Of a DNA stretch of 64,000 nucleotides, positions 52,676-61,854 are shown piece after piece. A model generated the notes under the pieces. It had not been told where the DNA came from and did no database searches. It worked only from the letters and a program-made list of their open reading frames with translations. Origin of the DNA: Anaerolineae bacterium (GTDB taxonomy: Bacteria > Chloroflexota > Anaerolineae > Aggregatilineales > Phototrophicaceae); assembly GCA_025454525.1 (NCBI GenBank), contig JALOOG010000012.1, positions 1-64,000 on the forward strand, read 5' to 3'. The translations under genes were made by a program, and so were the position numbers. Positions within the stretch are counted from its first letter, which is position 1; every line of letters begins with the position of its first letter.

Positions 52676-52917
52676 TCCCACCAGCGATACCAACGCCGAC
52701 GTGCGTTATACACCCGTCCGATCGGCGCAGACTGTACGTAATACAGCCATACCCATAACAACATCAGGAAGAAGATCCCACCGACAGCGCCGACAACTAA
52801 GCCGATTAAGCCGCCCATGGCGACATCTCGGCCGGTGCGCTCATGTAGATAAGCCGTACCGAACGATCCGACCGCACCCCAAAACAAGATCCGTAACGCG
52901 ATGATTGCCCAAATCAT
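52672..52917 (-). CDS. Small two-helix membrane protein
   Basis: 81 residues from ATG 52917 (preceded by GAGGGATC). First helix IWAIIALRILFWGAVGSFG, short loop YLHERTGRD, glycine-rich second helix GGLIGLVVGAVGGIFFLMLL and a basic aromatic tail ending RRRWYRWWD. No catalytic motif. A longer in-frame start at 52977 would add a hydrophilic 20-residue stretch and is less likely. Function unknown. Confidence 0.7.
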   Translation of the reverse strand: MIWAIIALRILFWGAVGSFGTAYLHERTGRDVAMGGLIGLVVGAVGGIFFLMLLWVWLYYVQSAPIGRVYNARRRWYRWWD

Positions 52918-53038
52918 ATGATCCCTCTTAGCCGGCTTTATTGGATAGATCTCATGATAACTAAAATTTCTATTCACGCAAGTGCGTTAGAATAAAGGTT
53001 GAAGTGGCCTAGGCTCAATCCGAAAGTTTTTTCACGCT

Positions 53039-56000
53039 ATGCAATTAACAGGACTCGTCGATTTATTCCGTGATCATCCGCGCTATCAGACTTGGCGTGC
53101 TGATCAACCTGCGCTATCGGTCATCCGTTCAGCGCGTCCATTTTTACTAGCGACTCTCGCCCAAGAAGAACGAACACCGATCATCTTTCTCACGGCACGG
53201 ATCAAGCGCGCCTATAATGTGAGTGAACAGTTACCCGTGTGGATCACCGATCTTCCAATTTACCGTTTTGCTGAACCGGCCCCACACTTTTATGAGCGTG
53301 GGTTTTGGGGTGAATCGGTGATCCGCAATCGCATTCAATCCCTTGCGGCCTTGCTCAACGATCAACCGTCGATTGTCGTCAGTTCCACACGGGCATGGAT
53401 GCAACGTACCCTACCAGTACATCAATTTCGTCAATCCACATTACGTTTAGCGGTCGGCCAACAACCGATCCTAGATCAGCTGTTGTCTACATGGCTAGGT
53501 ATGGGCTATGAGAGTAGTAGTATTGTGGTTGAACCGGGGACATTCAGCCGACGGGGTGGAGTGTTAGACATCTTCCCAATCGCCTTTGATTCCCCGGTGC
53601 GGATCGATTTTTTCGGGGATGAGATCGAAAGCCTGCGCTTATTTGATCCCGCCACACAGCGCACTATTGAACGCATCCAAAGCATTGAGATCACGCCTGC
53701 CCGTGAGGTGTTGCCAAGTCAAACCGCCTTCGCACCGTTAACGGCTTGGTTTGAGGGTTTACCCCCTGAAAGCGAATTACATCGTGATCAAGAAGCCTTA
53801 CAAACTGGTGTCACCTTTCAGTTTCTTGAGCAGTATCTCCCCTATATTTATCCCCAACCGATCCAATTATTAGATTACGCGCCCGATGATGCGCTAATCG
53901 TGATCGAAGACCTTGATGAGATCCGCGAAACATTCACCGAAATTGATGAGACCGCGCAAAAGAAACGCGCTGATGAGATCGGCGCAGGCCGCTTACCTTC
54001 AGATTACCCACTCCCCTATTCGACATGGGAAGCGCTAGAAACCTCTCTACAAAATCGACGGGTATTGTCGCTTCATACGTCCGATAACGATCAATCGCGG
54101 TTGTTTTTCCCCGGTGCGCGTTTTGGGGGTCAATTAAAGCCCGCGATCACGCAATTACGCGCCCTGACCCGCAAAGGCGGTAACGCGATCACCGTGATCG
54201 AACAACCTGCCCGCATTTTAGATCTCTGGCGTGAACAAGATCACAGCGGCTTTGTCCCGATCTTAAACGATCTGACTGAAAAACCCGCCCCGGGCCTATT
54301 CGCCCTGATCACCGGCACCTTACAAGAAGGTTGGACGCTTCAACTTGATCAACAAGAGATCCGTTTGATCACCGAAGCAGAGTTGTTCGGGTGGAGTCGC
54401 CCTGAACCGCGTCGGAGATCCACTTTGAAGCGAGTGAAAGTGCGTGATGCAGAGTATGGCGATTGGCGTGAAGGTGATTACGTTGTGCATATCGACTACG
54501 GGATCGGCCGCTTTATAGGCTTAGGTCAACGCACGATCGAAGGCAACGAACGGCAATATTTGGTAATCGAATACGCCAACAATGATACGCTGTATGTCCC
54601 GATTCATCAGGCGGATCGGCTCACCCGTTACATCGGCGCAAATGACACCCCGCCCAATGTCAATCGCTTGGGTCAACCGGAGTGGGTGAAAACACGCAAC
54701 AAAGCGCAAAAAGCGGTAGAAGAAGAAGCCGAGGAGATGTTACAGCTCTACGCGGCCCGCGCCCAAGTCTCCCGTGATCCGTTTGCCCCTGATAACCATT
54801 GGCAACGGGAGTTAGAAGCCTCTTTTCCGTATGTCGAAACTGAAGATCAATTGCGTGCTGTGCGCGATGTGAAGGCCGATCTAGAACGTAACTTCCCAAT
54901 GGATCGTTTGATCTGCGGTGATGTCGGTTATGGTAAAACGGAAGTGGCGATCCGAGCCGCCTTTAAAGCGGTCATGGACGGGAAACAAGTCGCGTTACTC
55001 GTGCCAACCACAATCCTAGCGAATCAGCATTATGAGACCTTTAGAGCGCGCATGTCTAGCTTTCCGGTCGAGGTCGAACAACTTTCGCGCTTCCGAGGCA
55101 AAGAAGAACAAGAAAAGATCTTACCCCGCTTGAAAAATGGTGAGATCGACATCATCATCGGAACTCATCGCATCCTCTCGGAAGACATTCAATTTCAAGA
55201 GTTAGGACTCGCGATCATTGATGAAGAACAACGCTTCGGTGTCAAACAGAAAGAACATTTTAAAAGACTTCGCACTCAAATCGATGTTCTCACCATGACC
55301 GCGACTCCGATCCCACGCACGCTCTATATGAGCCTCACAGGCGTGCGTGACATCAGTATGATCCAAACCCCACCAGATGAACGTCTCCCGGTATCAACGC
55401 ATGTCGGTGCATTTGATGAAACCTTGATCCGACAAGCGATCTTACGGGAGATCGAACGCGGAGGGCAAGTGTTTGTGGTTCATAACCGCGTGCGAACGAT
55501 CGATCACTTGGGTGAATTGATCGAAGACCTTGTACCAGAAGCGCGCGTTATCACCGCTCATGGTCAAATGAATGAACGCGAATTAGAACGGGTGATGAAT
55601 GCCTTTGCCCGCTGTGAATTTGATGTGTTGATCTCCACCTCAATTATCGAAAGTGGGATCGATATTCCGAACGCCAATACCTTGATCGTCGATCGGGCAG
55701 ATTGGTTTGGTTTAGCACAACTTTATCAGATTCGCGGACGGGTGGGACGGAGCGCACAACAGGCCTATGCCTATTTTTTCTATCATCGTACCGGACGCAT
55801 TACCGAAGAAGCCCGCGAACGCTTACAAACCCTTGCTGAAAATACCAGTCTTGGATCGGGCTTTCAGATCGCGATGCGCGATTTAGAGATTCGTGGCGCG
55901 GGGGATATTCTTAGCACCCGTCAAACTGGCCATGTGTCTGCGGTCGGTTTGAACCTCTATACCCAACTCTTGACCCAAGCGATCCAAAAACTCAAAGGCA

Positions 56001-56470
56001 CAGGGGAGGATGAACCACTCCCAGTAAGCGCTACGAGTAGCATGATCCTAGATCTGCCATTGCCCGCTTACTTACCGGAAGATTGGATTCCCGATCTCTC
56101 ATTACGGTTACAGATTTATCGTCGTATCGCAAATTTGACTACTCGCGAATCAATCAATGAGATGATCGCTGAATTGATCGATCGGTTTGGTGAGCTTCCG
56201 CCGGCCGTAGAAGGCTTGCTCTATCAAATTGAGGTGAAACTTCTCGCACAACACGCGAAAGCAAGCGCAGTGATGGTTCGCGATCGCGTGATTCAGATCA
56301 AATTGCCTTATCTGCCAGAGATCAACCGGACGGCCTTCGCTCACAAGTTGGGACGACAGATTACCGTGACCCGTACCGCGGTTGAAATGCCGATCGGCGA
56401 TCTCTGGCAAGAGCGCTTGATCCAATTGTTAACGCGCTTAGGGCAAGAAACCCCAGTGATTGCCTCTTAA
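53039..56470 (+). CDS. mfd: Transcription-repair coupling factor
   Basis: 1143 residues, the usual length. Removes RNA polymerase stalled at DNA damage and recruits UvrA. UvrB-like N-terminal region (about 1-330, GTFSRRGGVLDIFP), RNA-polymerase-interaction domain (about 470-540, GDYVVHIDYGIGRFIGLG), helicase core with Walker A GDVGYGKTEVAIRAAF, DEEQ box IIDEEQRFGVKQKEHF, MTATPIPRTLYMSL and the TRG/motif VI GRVGRSAQQAYAYFFY, then the C-terminal UvrA-masking domain D7 (about 1000-1130). No good ribosome site precedes ATG 53039. Confidence 0.96.
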   Translation: MQLTGLVDLFRDHPRYQTWRADQPALSVIRSARPFLLATLAQEERTPIIFLTARIKRAYNVSEQLPVWITDLPIYRFAEPAPHFYERGFWGESVIRNRIQSLAALLNDQPSIVVSSTRAWMQRTLPVHQFRQSTLRLAVGQQPILDQLLSTWLGMGYESSSIVVEPGTFSRRGGVLDIFPIAFDSPVRIDFFGDEIESLRLFDPATQRTIERIQSIEITPAREVLPSQTAFAPLTAWFEGLPPESELHRDQEALQTGVTFQFLEQYLPYIYPQPIQLLDYAPDDALIVIEDLDEIRETFTEIDETAQKKRADEIGAGRLPSDYPLPYSTWEALETSLQNRRVLSLHTSDNDQSRLFFPGARFGGQLKPAITQLRALTRKGGNAITVIEQPARILDLWREQDHSGFVPILNDLTEKPAPGLFALITGTLQEGWTLQLDQQEIRLITEAELFGWSRPEPRRRSTLKRVKVRDAEYGDWREGDYVVHIDYGIGRFIGLGQRTIEGNERQYLVIEYANNDTLYVPIHQADRLTRYIGANDTPPNVNRLGQPEWVKTRNKAQKAVEEEAEEMLQLYAARAQVSRDPFAPDNHWQRELEASFPYVETEDQLRAVRDVKADLERNFPMDRLICGDVGYGKTEVAIRAAFKAVMDGKQVALLVPTTILANQHYETFRARMSSFPVEVEQLSRFRGKEEQEKILPRLKNGEIDIIIGTHRILSEDIQFQELGLAIIDEEQRFGVKQKEHFKRLRTQIDVLTMTATPIPRTLYMSLTGVRDISMIQTPPDERLPVSTHVGAFDETLIRQAILREIERGGQVFVVHNRVRTIDHLGELIEDLVPEARVITAHGQMNERELERVMNAFARCEFDVLISTSIIESGIDIPNANTLIVDRADWFGLAQLYQIRGRVGRSAQQAYAYFFYHRTGRITEEARERLQTLAENTSLGSGFQIAMRDLEIRGAGDILSTRQTGHVSAVGLNLYTQLLTQAIQKLKGTGEDEPLPVSATSSMILDLPLPAYLPEDWIPDLSLRLQIYRRIANLTTRESINEMIAELIDRFGELPPAVEGLLYQIEVKLLAQHAKASAVMVRDRVIQIKLPYLPEINRTAFAHKLGRQITVTRTAVEMPIGDLWQERLIQLLTRLGQETPVIAS

Positions 56471-56483
56471 ACCTAAACCGTTC

Positions 56484-56510
56484 AAGGGTGTGGAGCAAGT
56501 TCACACCCTT
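56484..56510. terminator. Shared terminator between mfd and lysC
   Basis: Nine-bp stem AAGGGTGTG / CACACCCTT with a nine-base loop, 14 bases after the mfd stop; the right arm overlaps the lysC stop codon. U-tracts are short on both sides. Confidence 0.65.
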
Positions 56511-57924
56511 AAATCGGGACAGCCTCTAATGCAAGATCGTGTAACAAGGTGACAGCGCGCTCTAGATCGTGTTCATTGACAATAAACGAGATACTGCATT
56601 CCGATGATCCTTGTGCAATCGCCAACACGTTGATCTGTTCATCCCCTAATACGGTGAACACCCGTCCGGCGATTCCTGGTGTGCCACGCATCCCCGATCC
56701 AACCACCGTTACGATCACAATATCAGGCATGATCTCCACACTATCAACGTTTTGGGCCGCAATTTCGGCCCGAAATTCGGTTTCAACGCCCATTCGGGCC
56801 GCTTCAGCTTTATCATCGGTCACCACAAAGCACATACTTTGCTCTGATGACGATTGTGAGATCATCAAGATGTTTGCGCCCGCATTGGCTGTAGCCAAAA
56901 ACGCCCGCCCAGCCATGCCCGGCACGCCGATCATGCCTTTCCCGCTCACAGTGAGCATACTCACACTACGGATCGCGGTGACGGCTTTGATAATCGTAGA
57001 ACTCCGTTGCGATTCAGAGGTGATCAAAGTTCCGGGATGATCGGGGTTAAAGGTGTTACGGACGCGCAAGGGCATTTTCAAATTCAAGATCGGTTGTACA
57101 GTCTTGGGATGCAACACTTTTGCGCCGTAATAGGCTAATTCCCCCACTTCCTGATAGGACACGTAAGGCAAGACTCGTGCGCGTTTGTCGATACGTGGAT
57201 CGGTGGTCATCACGCCGTCTACATCTGTCCAGATGATCAACTCATCGCTATGAGTATAAGCGGCAAAGATCGCACCGCTGTAATCGCTTCCGCCACGTCC
57301 TAACGTCGTCCAAGCACCATCCGGAGTCGCGCCGATAAACCCGGTGATCACGGGCGTAATCCCACTTTGGATGACGGGAAGCAGCTTTTCGCGGATCTTC
57401 GCCTCGGTGATGTCCCATAAGGGTAAGGCGCTCTGATAATTGTTGTCAGTGATCACAAACTCGCTTGCGTCATAGGGTTTTGCATTGATCCCATTTTGAG
57501 CAAGGGCAGTCGCAATAACACGCGCACTCAAACGCTCTCCAAAAGCGGTGATCGCATCCCGAATCCGCGGAGTTGCTTCACCTAAAATGCTGATCGCATG
57601 GCAAAGTTCCACATATTCATCTAACAGTTTATTGACCGTAGCACTCAATTTATCGCGTGCATCGCCGGCATTGATCAAACGTTTGATCGTATCGTGATGA
57701 CGTTCGCGTAACTTTTCCGCCACCGAGAGATAGCCCCATTTGTCCCCACCCAACGCCAATTGAATCGACGATAGTAAGGTATCAGTGACACCTGACATCG
57801 CCGAAACCACTAACACCACACGATTTCCGCTCCCGATCTCACGTTGGGTGATCTGGATCACATTTTTGATCGCTTCGAGACTGCCGACGGAAGTCCCACC
57901 GAATTTCATCGTCAATGTCTGCAT
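56509..57924 (-). CDS. lysC: Aspartate kinase with tandem ACT domains
   Basis: Phosphorylates aspartate, the first step to lysine, threonine and methionine. 471 residues: MKFGGTSVGSLEAIKNV (ATP/substrate lysine), VITGFIGATPDGAWTTLGRGGSDYSGAIF and DVDGVMTTDPRID in the kinase domain, then two ACT domains (about 315-470, VSGKGMIGVPGMAGRAF and VVGSGMRGTPGIAGRVF) for feedback control. The long single-chain form resembles LysC/ThrA-type enzymes. AGGAG precedes ATG 57924 by six bases. No adjacent asd or dap genes. Confidence 0.95.
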   Translation of the reverse strand: MQTLTMKFGGTSVGSLEAIKNVIQITQREIGSGNRVVLVVSAMSGVTDTLLSSIQLALGGDKWGYLSVAEKLRERHHDTIKRLINAGDARDKLSATVNKLLDEYVELCHAISILGEATPRIRDAITAFGERLSARVIATALAQNGINAKPYDASEFVITDNNYQSALPLWDITEAKIREKLLPVIQSGITPVITGFIGATPDGAWTTLGRGGSDYSGAIFAAYTHSDELIIWTDVDGVMTTDPRIDKRARVLPYVSYQEVGELAYYGAKVLHPKTVQPILNLKMPLRVRNTFNPDHPGTLITSESQRSSTIIKAVTAIRSVSMLTVSGKGMIGVPGMAGRAFLATANAGANILMISQSSSEQSMCFVVTDDKAEAARMGVETEFRAEIAAQNVDSVEIMPDIVIVTVVGSGMRGTPGIAGRVFTVLGDEQINVLAIAQGSSECSISFIVNEHDLERAVTLLHDLALEAVPI

Positions 57925-57966
57925 ATATGCTCCTCATCTTGCGATGACCGTTTACAAAAGAACACT

Positions 57967-58407
57967 TTAAGCGGATCGGAGTTCTTCTCGAATCCGCATC
58001 AAAATTTTGCCAAGGTGATTTTCGCCGATCCAACGCTGTTCAGTCTCATCCCAGACCGCGCCGTAAAATCGATCATCCCATGTATTGCCTTCAATGATCT
58101 CAAGATCCCCGGTTGCCAACAAAAGATCGCGCAAGTCAGGGTAACGGGTGAACTTTTGGCGCAAGAGATCCGCCATAATATCAAGTTTGACCTGTTCCCA
58201 GTCTGAGCGTAAAGTCACTTTGCGACCTAAACGCTTGACCACTAACGGGGAAGGAGTCTCACGTAAGCGGCGACGTTCTTCTGGGTGATCAGTTTTAGCT
58301 GCTTGAAAGGCGTGTTCGATCGTCGGATATTCATCCCCTTCCCAAGTCAGAGGTGTATGGTAAAAGTTGGATAAAAAGTGATATTTGTCCCGAAACGAGG
58401 TGATCAT
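57967..58407 (-). CDS. NADAR-family protein (YbiA/RibX-like, DUF1768)
   Basis: 146 residues: FRDKYHFLSNFYHTPLTWEG, YPTIEHAFQAAK and the C-terminal WDDRFYGAVWDE and NHLGKILMRIRE. This is the NADAR fold, first named for its link to NAD and ADP-ribose. Known members cleave N-glycosidic bonds, for example toxic riboflavin intermediates in YbiA or ADP-ribosyl-guanine in other members. Its ATGA start overlaps the DUF58 stop by four bases, so it is translationally coupled to that gene, an unusual partner. Confidence 0.9.
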   Translation of the reverse strand: MITSFRDKYHFLSNFYHTPLTWEGDEYPTIEHAFQAAKTDHPEERRRLRETPSPLVVKRLGRKVTLRSDWEQVKLDIMADLLRQKFTRYPDLRDLLLATGDLEIIEGNTWDDRFYGAVWDETEQRWIGENHLGKILMRIREELRSA

Positions 58408-59309
58408 TTCACCAATCCTAACTTGCGAAGTTCATACAAAATCACCTTTTCCCACGCTAAATCCGTCACCAAAGGTAGGTAATGTACCCCACGACGGGTG
58501 CATTCCGCACGGATTTCTTGTCGCCAAGCCTCTAAACGCCGAATGTAGATCTCGCGCATGGTGGAGTCAAGTGTCACTTCTTGAAACGCTCCAGTTTCAA
58601 CATCCACCAATCGGAGATCGCCCGTTAATGGCGGGGTGATCTCATCGGGTGAGAGGACATGCAAGATTACCACTTCATATCCCTTGCCCAACAACGTATT
58701 TAACCCGTCTAAATAACCTGTAGGCGAAAACATATCGCTGATGATAAAACACAATCCCGGTCGTCCGGCGCGTAAAGCGTAATCCTTGATCATCAAGTTG
58801 AGATCGGTAACACCGCCGCTTTTGAGCTGATGGGTGTAGCGTAACATGGCCACAGTTTGCCCGCGTCCGCGTGACGGCCCGAATGATTCGACGCTACTTT
58901 GGCTAAAAGCGGACATCATAACCCGATCGTTTTCCGAAAGCGCGATATAGCCCAAAGCCGCGAATAATCGCTTGCTAAACAAGAGTTTATGCTGATCGGG
59001 AGCAGTCTCATCCCCCCAATCCATGCTGGCCGACGCATCTAAAAGGACATGAACGGCTAGATCCTCTTCATCCTCTAACAGCTTGACATACGGGCGCTCT
59101 AAACGGGCGTATACATTCCAATCGAGTCGGCGCAAGTCATCACCGGGGACGTAATTCCGATAATCCGCAAATTCAATGCTTGTGCCGCGTTTGATCGAAC
59201 GGCGTTCCCCTTTCATCGCGCCGGCACGCACTTTAGAAGCCACTAAGGACAACTGCTCAAATTTGCGGCGTGTCGCTTCATCCAACAATAACGGTTCAGG
59301 GTTGGTCAT
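58404..59309 (-). CDS. DUF58 protein with vWA-like domain
   Basis: 301 residues. KGERRSIKRGTSIEFADYRN, GDDLRRLDWNVYARLERPYV (the DUF58 signature), then a vWA-type domain with metal-site DASASMDW. DUF58 proteins are normally partners of MoxR ATPases; the MoxR gene here is 26 kb away at 32112. The start at 59309 has AGGA at good spacing; 59324 is possible. It overlaps the end of a small membrane-peptide gene upstream. Confidence 0.9.
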   Translation of the reverse strand: MTNPEPLLLDEATRRKFEQLSLVASKVRAGAMKGERRSIKRGTSIEFADYRNYVPGDDLRRLDWNVYARLERPYVKLLEDEEDLAVHVLLDASASMDWGDETAPDQHKLLFSKRLFAALGYIALSENDRVMMSAFSQSSVESFGPSRGRGQTVAMLRYTHQLKSGGVTDLNLMIKDYALRAGRPGLCFIISDMFSPTGYLDGLNTLLGKGYEVVILHVLSPDEITPPLTGDLRLVDVETGAFQEVTLDSTMREIYIRRLEAWRQEIRAECTRRGVHYLPLVTDLAWEKVILYELRKLGLVK

Positions 59310-59439
59310 CTGATTGATCCTCATTCAGGCTGATCAGGGTGAAGGCGGTAGCGGCAACAACGGAAAATTTATTCGGCGACAGCAGCAGCGTAATACAAAG
59401 CATAATTTTAGCTGTGATCAAATGATTTAAACCGCTCAT
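59296..59439 (-). CDS. 47-residue hydrophobic peptide upstream of DUF58
   Basis: ATG 59439 has GGAGG five bases upstream, one of the better ribosome sites in the window. The product begins MSGLNHLITAKIMLCITLLL and has a second hydrophobic stretch near FSVVAATAFTLISL, then an acidic tail. The ORF overlaps the DUF58 start by 14 bases, as in coupled translation. No homologue recognised. Confidence 0.5.
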   Translation of the reverse strand: MSGLNHLITAKIMLCITLLLSPNKFSVVAATAFTLISLNEDQSDDQP

Positions 59440-59649
59440 TTTGCCCTCCGCTACTTCGTTTACCGTCTAGTATCACACAAGATGGGCTTAAAAACGAAAC
59501 ATTTGTTTCGATTTTCTAGGACAAGCGCCTTGTCTGATTGTAACACAAAAGGTTGTACAGACATTTTACAGACGGTATTCAACTGTTTTTCAAGGCGGCT
59601 TGGTAGAATACTTTCTAAAGTTTGATGCTGTGAAGTAAAGGGATCATCT

Positions 59650-60495
59650 GTGATCATTGATAATCATACCCATACGCTTATCCGCATGGCGCTAGAAGAA
59701 GACCTTGGCGATCGCGGTGATCTGACTAGCTTGGCTACATTGCCCCCCAACAGCACGATCACCGGACGGATCACTGCCAAAGCAATCGGCGTAATCGCGG
59801 GGTTGGCCATTGTGGACGCGGTGTATGAGGTGATCGATCCTACTGTCAAGGTGACTCACGCCGTCAAGGATGGGCAAGCGGTAGAAGCTGGCACATTGAT
59901 CGCTGAAGTGGCGGGTAGCAGCCACGCGGTGTTAGCGGGTGAACGGATCGCCCTCAATTTCTTACAACGGTTGAGCGGAGTCGCCACACTCACCGCACAA
60001 TTTGTCCAAGCGGTAAGCGAGACCCACACGATGATCTTAGATACACGCAAAACCACACCGGGGTATCGGATGCTGGAGAAATACGCGGTTAAGATGGGCG
60101 GTGGACAAAATCATCGGATCGGCTTACACGATATGATCCTCATCAAAGACAATCATATTGACGCGGCGGGCGGGGTAACGCCAGCGATTCAAGCGGCCTT
60201 GGCTTATGAGATCAAAGCGCCGATCGTGGTGGAGGTCAAAAACGAAAGCGAATTGAGAGAGGCACTCGCCTTCCCGATCACGCGGATCTTGTTGGATAAC
60301 ATGACAACCGATCAAATGCGGCAAGCAGTAGCGATCACCGCCGGACGAGTGCCGCTAGAAGCCTCTGGCAACATGACGCTTACACGGGTGAAGGAAGTCG
60401 CACACACCGGAGTCAATTACATCAGCGTGGGGGCATTAACTCATTCTGCGCCCGCGTTGGATCTGTCGATGCGACTTTCCCCGATTCAACGATAA
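59650..60495 (+). CDS. nadC: Quinolinate phosphoribosyltransferase
   Basis: Converts quinolinate and PRPP to nicotinate mononucleotide. 281 residues: MALEEDLGDRGDLTS, AGERIALNFLQRLSGVATLT, ILDTRKTTPGYRMLEKYAVKMGGG (PRPP-binding Arg/Lys), NHRIGLHDMILIKDNHI and ILLDNMTTDQMRQAV. The start is GTG 59650, with AAAGGGAT upstream. It is first in the NAD operon nadC-nadA-nadB, followed by a desulfurase. Confidence 0.96.
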   Translation: MIIDNHTHTLIRMALEEDLGDRGDLTSLATLPPNSTITGRITAKAIGVIAGLAIVDAVYEVIDPTVKVTHAVKDGQAVEAGTLIAEVAGSSHAVLAGERIALNFLQRLSGVATLTAQFVQAVSETHTMILDTRKTTPGYRMLEKYAVKMGGGQNHRIGLHDMILIKDNHIDAAGGVTPAIQAALAYEIKAPIVVEVKNESELREALAFPITRILLDNMTTDQMRQAVAITAGRVPLEASGNMTLTRVKEVAHTGVNYISVGALTHSAPALDLSMRLSPIQR

Positions 60496-60518
60496 CACGT
60501 AAAGGGATGGAGTAAAAC

Positions 60519-61601
60519 ATGATGGACATTCAATTGGTTGATCTTGCATCTGAAAAGAAAACCTTACCGGAACGCGAGGCGGAGGCCGTCGCACGAATCA
60601 CGCAAGCGCGGGCGATCCTCGGTGATCAAGTGGTGATCTTGGGTCATCACTATCAACGCGATGAGGTGGTGCAGTTTGCAGATTTTCTAGGGGATAGTTA
60701 TCAACTTAGCAAAGAAGGCGCAAAAGTCAGCGCAAAATACATTGTGTTCGCCGGGGTTCATTTTATGGCGGAAAGCGCGGACATCTTGGGGCGTGAAGAT
60801 CAAGTGGTGATCCTACCCAACATGAACGCGGGTTGTAGTATGGCGGACATGGCCAACCTCGAACAGGTCTTGACCGCATGGGCAGAATTAGATGACGTGT
60901 TCGGCGCTGATCCAGAAACATGGGTGATGCCGATCACCTATATGAACAGCGCGGCGAACCTCAAGGCCTTTGTGGGTGAACATGGTGGCACTGTATGCAC
61001 CTCGTCAAATGCCCAAGGTGCGTTAGAATGGGCTTTTGCCCAACGCGAAAAGGTGTTTTTCTTCCCGGATCAACATTTAGGCCGTAACACCGGAAAAAAA
61101 ATGGGGATTCCGTTGGAGGAAATGGTGTTATGGAATCCGTTTAAACCTTATGGCGGTCTCACAGATGAGCAGATCCGCAAAGCCAAGATCATCTTATGGC
61201 AAGGACATTGTAGCGTTCATCAACAATTTCGGCCGCAACATATCGATTACTGGCGTAAACAAATGCCAGACATCAACATCTTGGTTCACCCAGAATGTAT
61301 GATGGAAGTGGTCGATCAAGCGGATTATGTGGGATCAACCTCGTATATCATCAAGATGGTGGAAAACGCACCGATCGGGAGTAAATGGGCGATCGGAACA
61401 GAAATGCACATGGTGAATCGGCTTAAAAATGAGCAACCAGACAAATTTGTGAGCTTGCTTTCGCCGTTTTCGTGCTTATGTAGCACCATGTACCGGATCA
61501 ATCCGCTTGATCTGGCGAATGTGTTAGAGAACTTGGTTGAGGGGCGGGTGATCAATCAGATTACAGTCGCGCCACGGGTCAAACATTTTCAAAATTGTTA
61601 A
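60519..61601 (+). CDS. nadA: Quinolinate synthase
   Basis: Condenses iminoaspartate with dihydroxyacetone phosphate to quinolinate using a [4Fe-4S] cluster. 360 residues: VILGHHYQRDEVVQFADFLG, MNAGCSMADM, TVCTSSNAQGALEWA, HPECMMEV and SPFSCLCSTMYRI. These carry the cysteines of the NadA cluster, including the extra CxC pair seen in many bacteria. GGATGGAG precedes ATG 60519. The cysteine desulfurase at 63473 may build its cluster. Confidence 0.96.
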   Translation: MMDIQLVDLASEKKTLPEREAEAVARITQARAILGDQVVILGHHYQRDEVVQFADFLGDSYQLSKEGAKVSAKYIVFAGVHFMAESADILGREDQVVILPNMNAGCSMADMANLEQVLTAWAELDDVFGADPETWVMPITYMNSAANLKAFVGEHGGTVCTSSNAQGALEWAFAQREKVFFFPDQHLGRNTGKKMGIPLEEMVLWNPFKPYGGLTDEQIRKAKIILWQGHCSVHQQFRPQHIDYWRKQMPDINILVHPECMMEVVDQADYVGSTSYIIKMVENAPIGSKWAIGTEMHMVNRLKNEQPDKFVSLLSPFSCLCSTMYRINPLDLANVLENLVEGRVINQITVAPRVKHFQNC

Positions 61602-61854
61602 ATTGGAAGGGTGATCGCGATCTCCAAAATTGAAATACATGGTTGAACCAATTTCAAAGTTTGGGGATCAAGCTGAAACCCTTTCAATTTCCACCCAACA
61701 TCAATCAAACATATTTGAGATGCTTGAACTTTAAATTTTGAATCTATTCGCATTCTTTGAAAAATTGAGCTCAAAAATTGAAATTTTAAATTATTATTTT
61801 TTAGAATCATCTTGTGTAGATAAGCAAAAATTTAAACGACTTGGACAACGAATC
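61602..61854 (+). other. AT-rich gap in the NAD operon with inverted repeat
   Basis: 253 bases, clearly lower in GC than the rest and with repeated AAAATTGAAA-like words. An imperfect inverted repeat, CCAAAATTGAAAT (61624-61636) and ATTTCAAAGTTTGG (61651-61664), could form a hairpin around a 14-base loop. It may be a processing or attenuation site between nadA and nadB. No known riboswitch recognised. Confidence 0.4.

Noticed and set aside
59460-59657. 65-codon minus-strand ORF upstream of nadC
   Set aside because: Overlaps the nadC promoter region, has no ribosome site and no recognisable motif.
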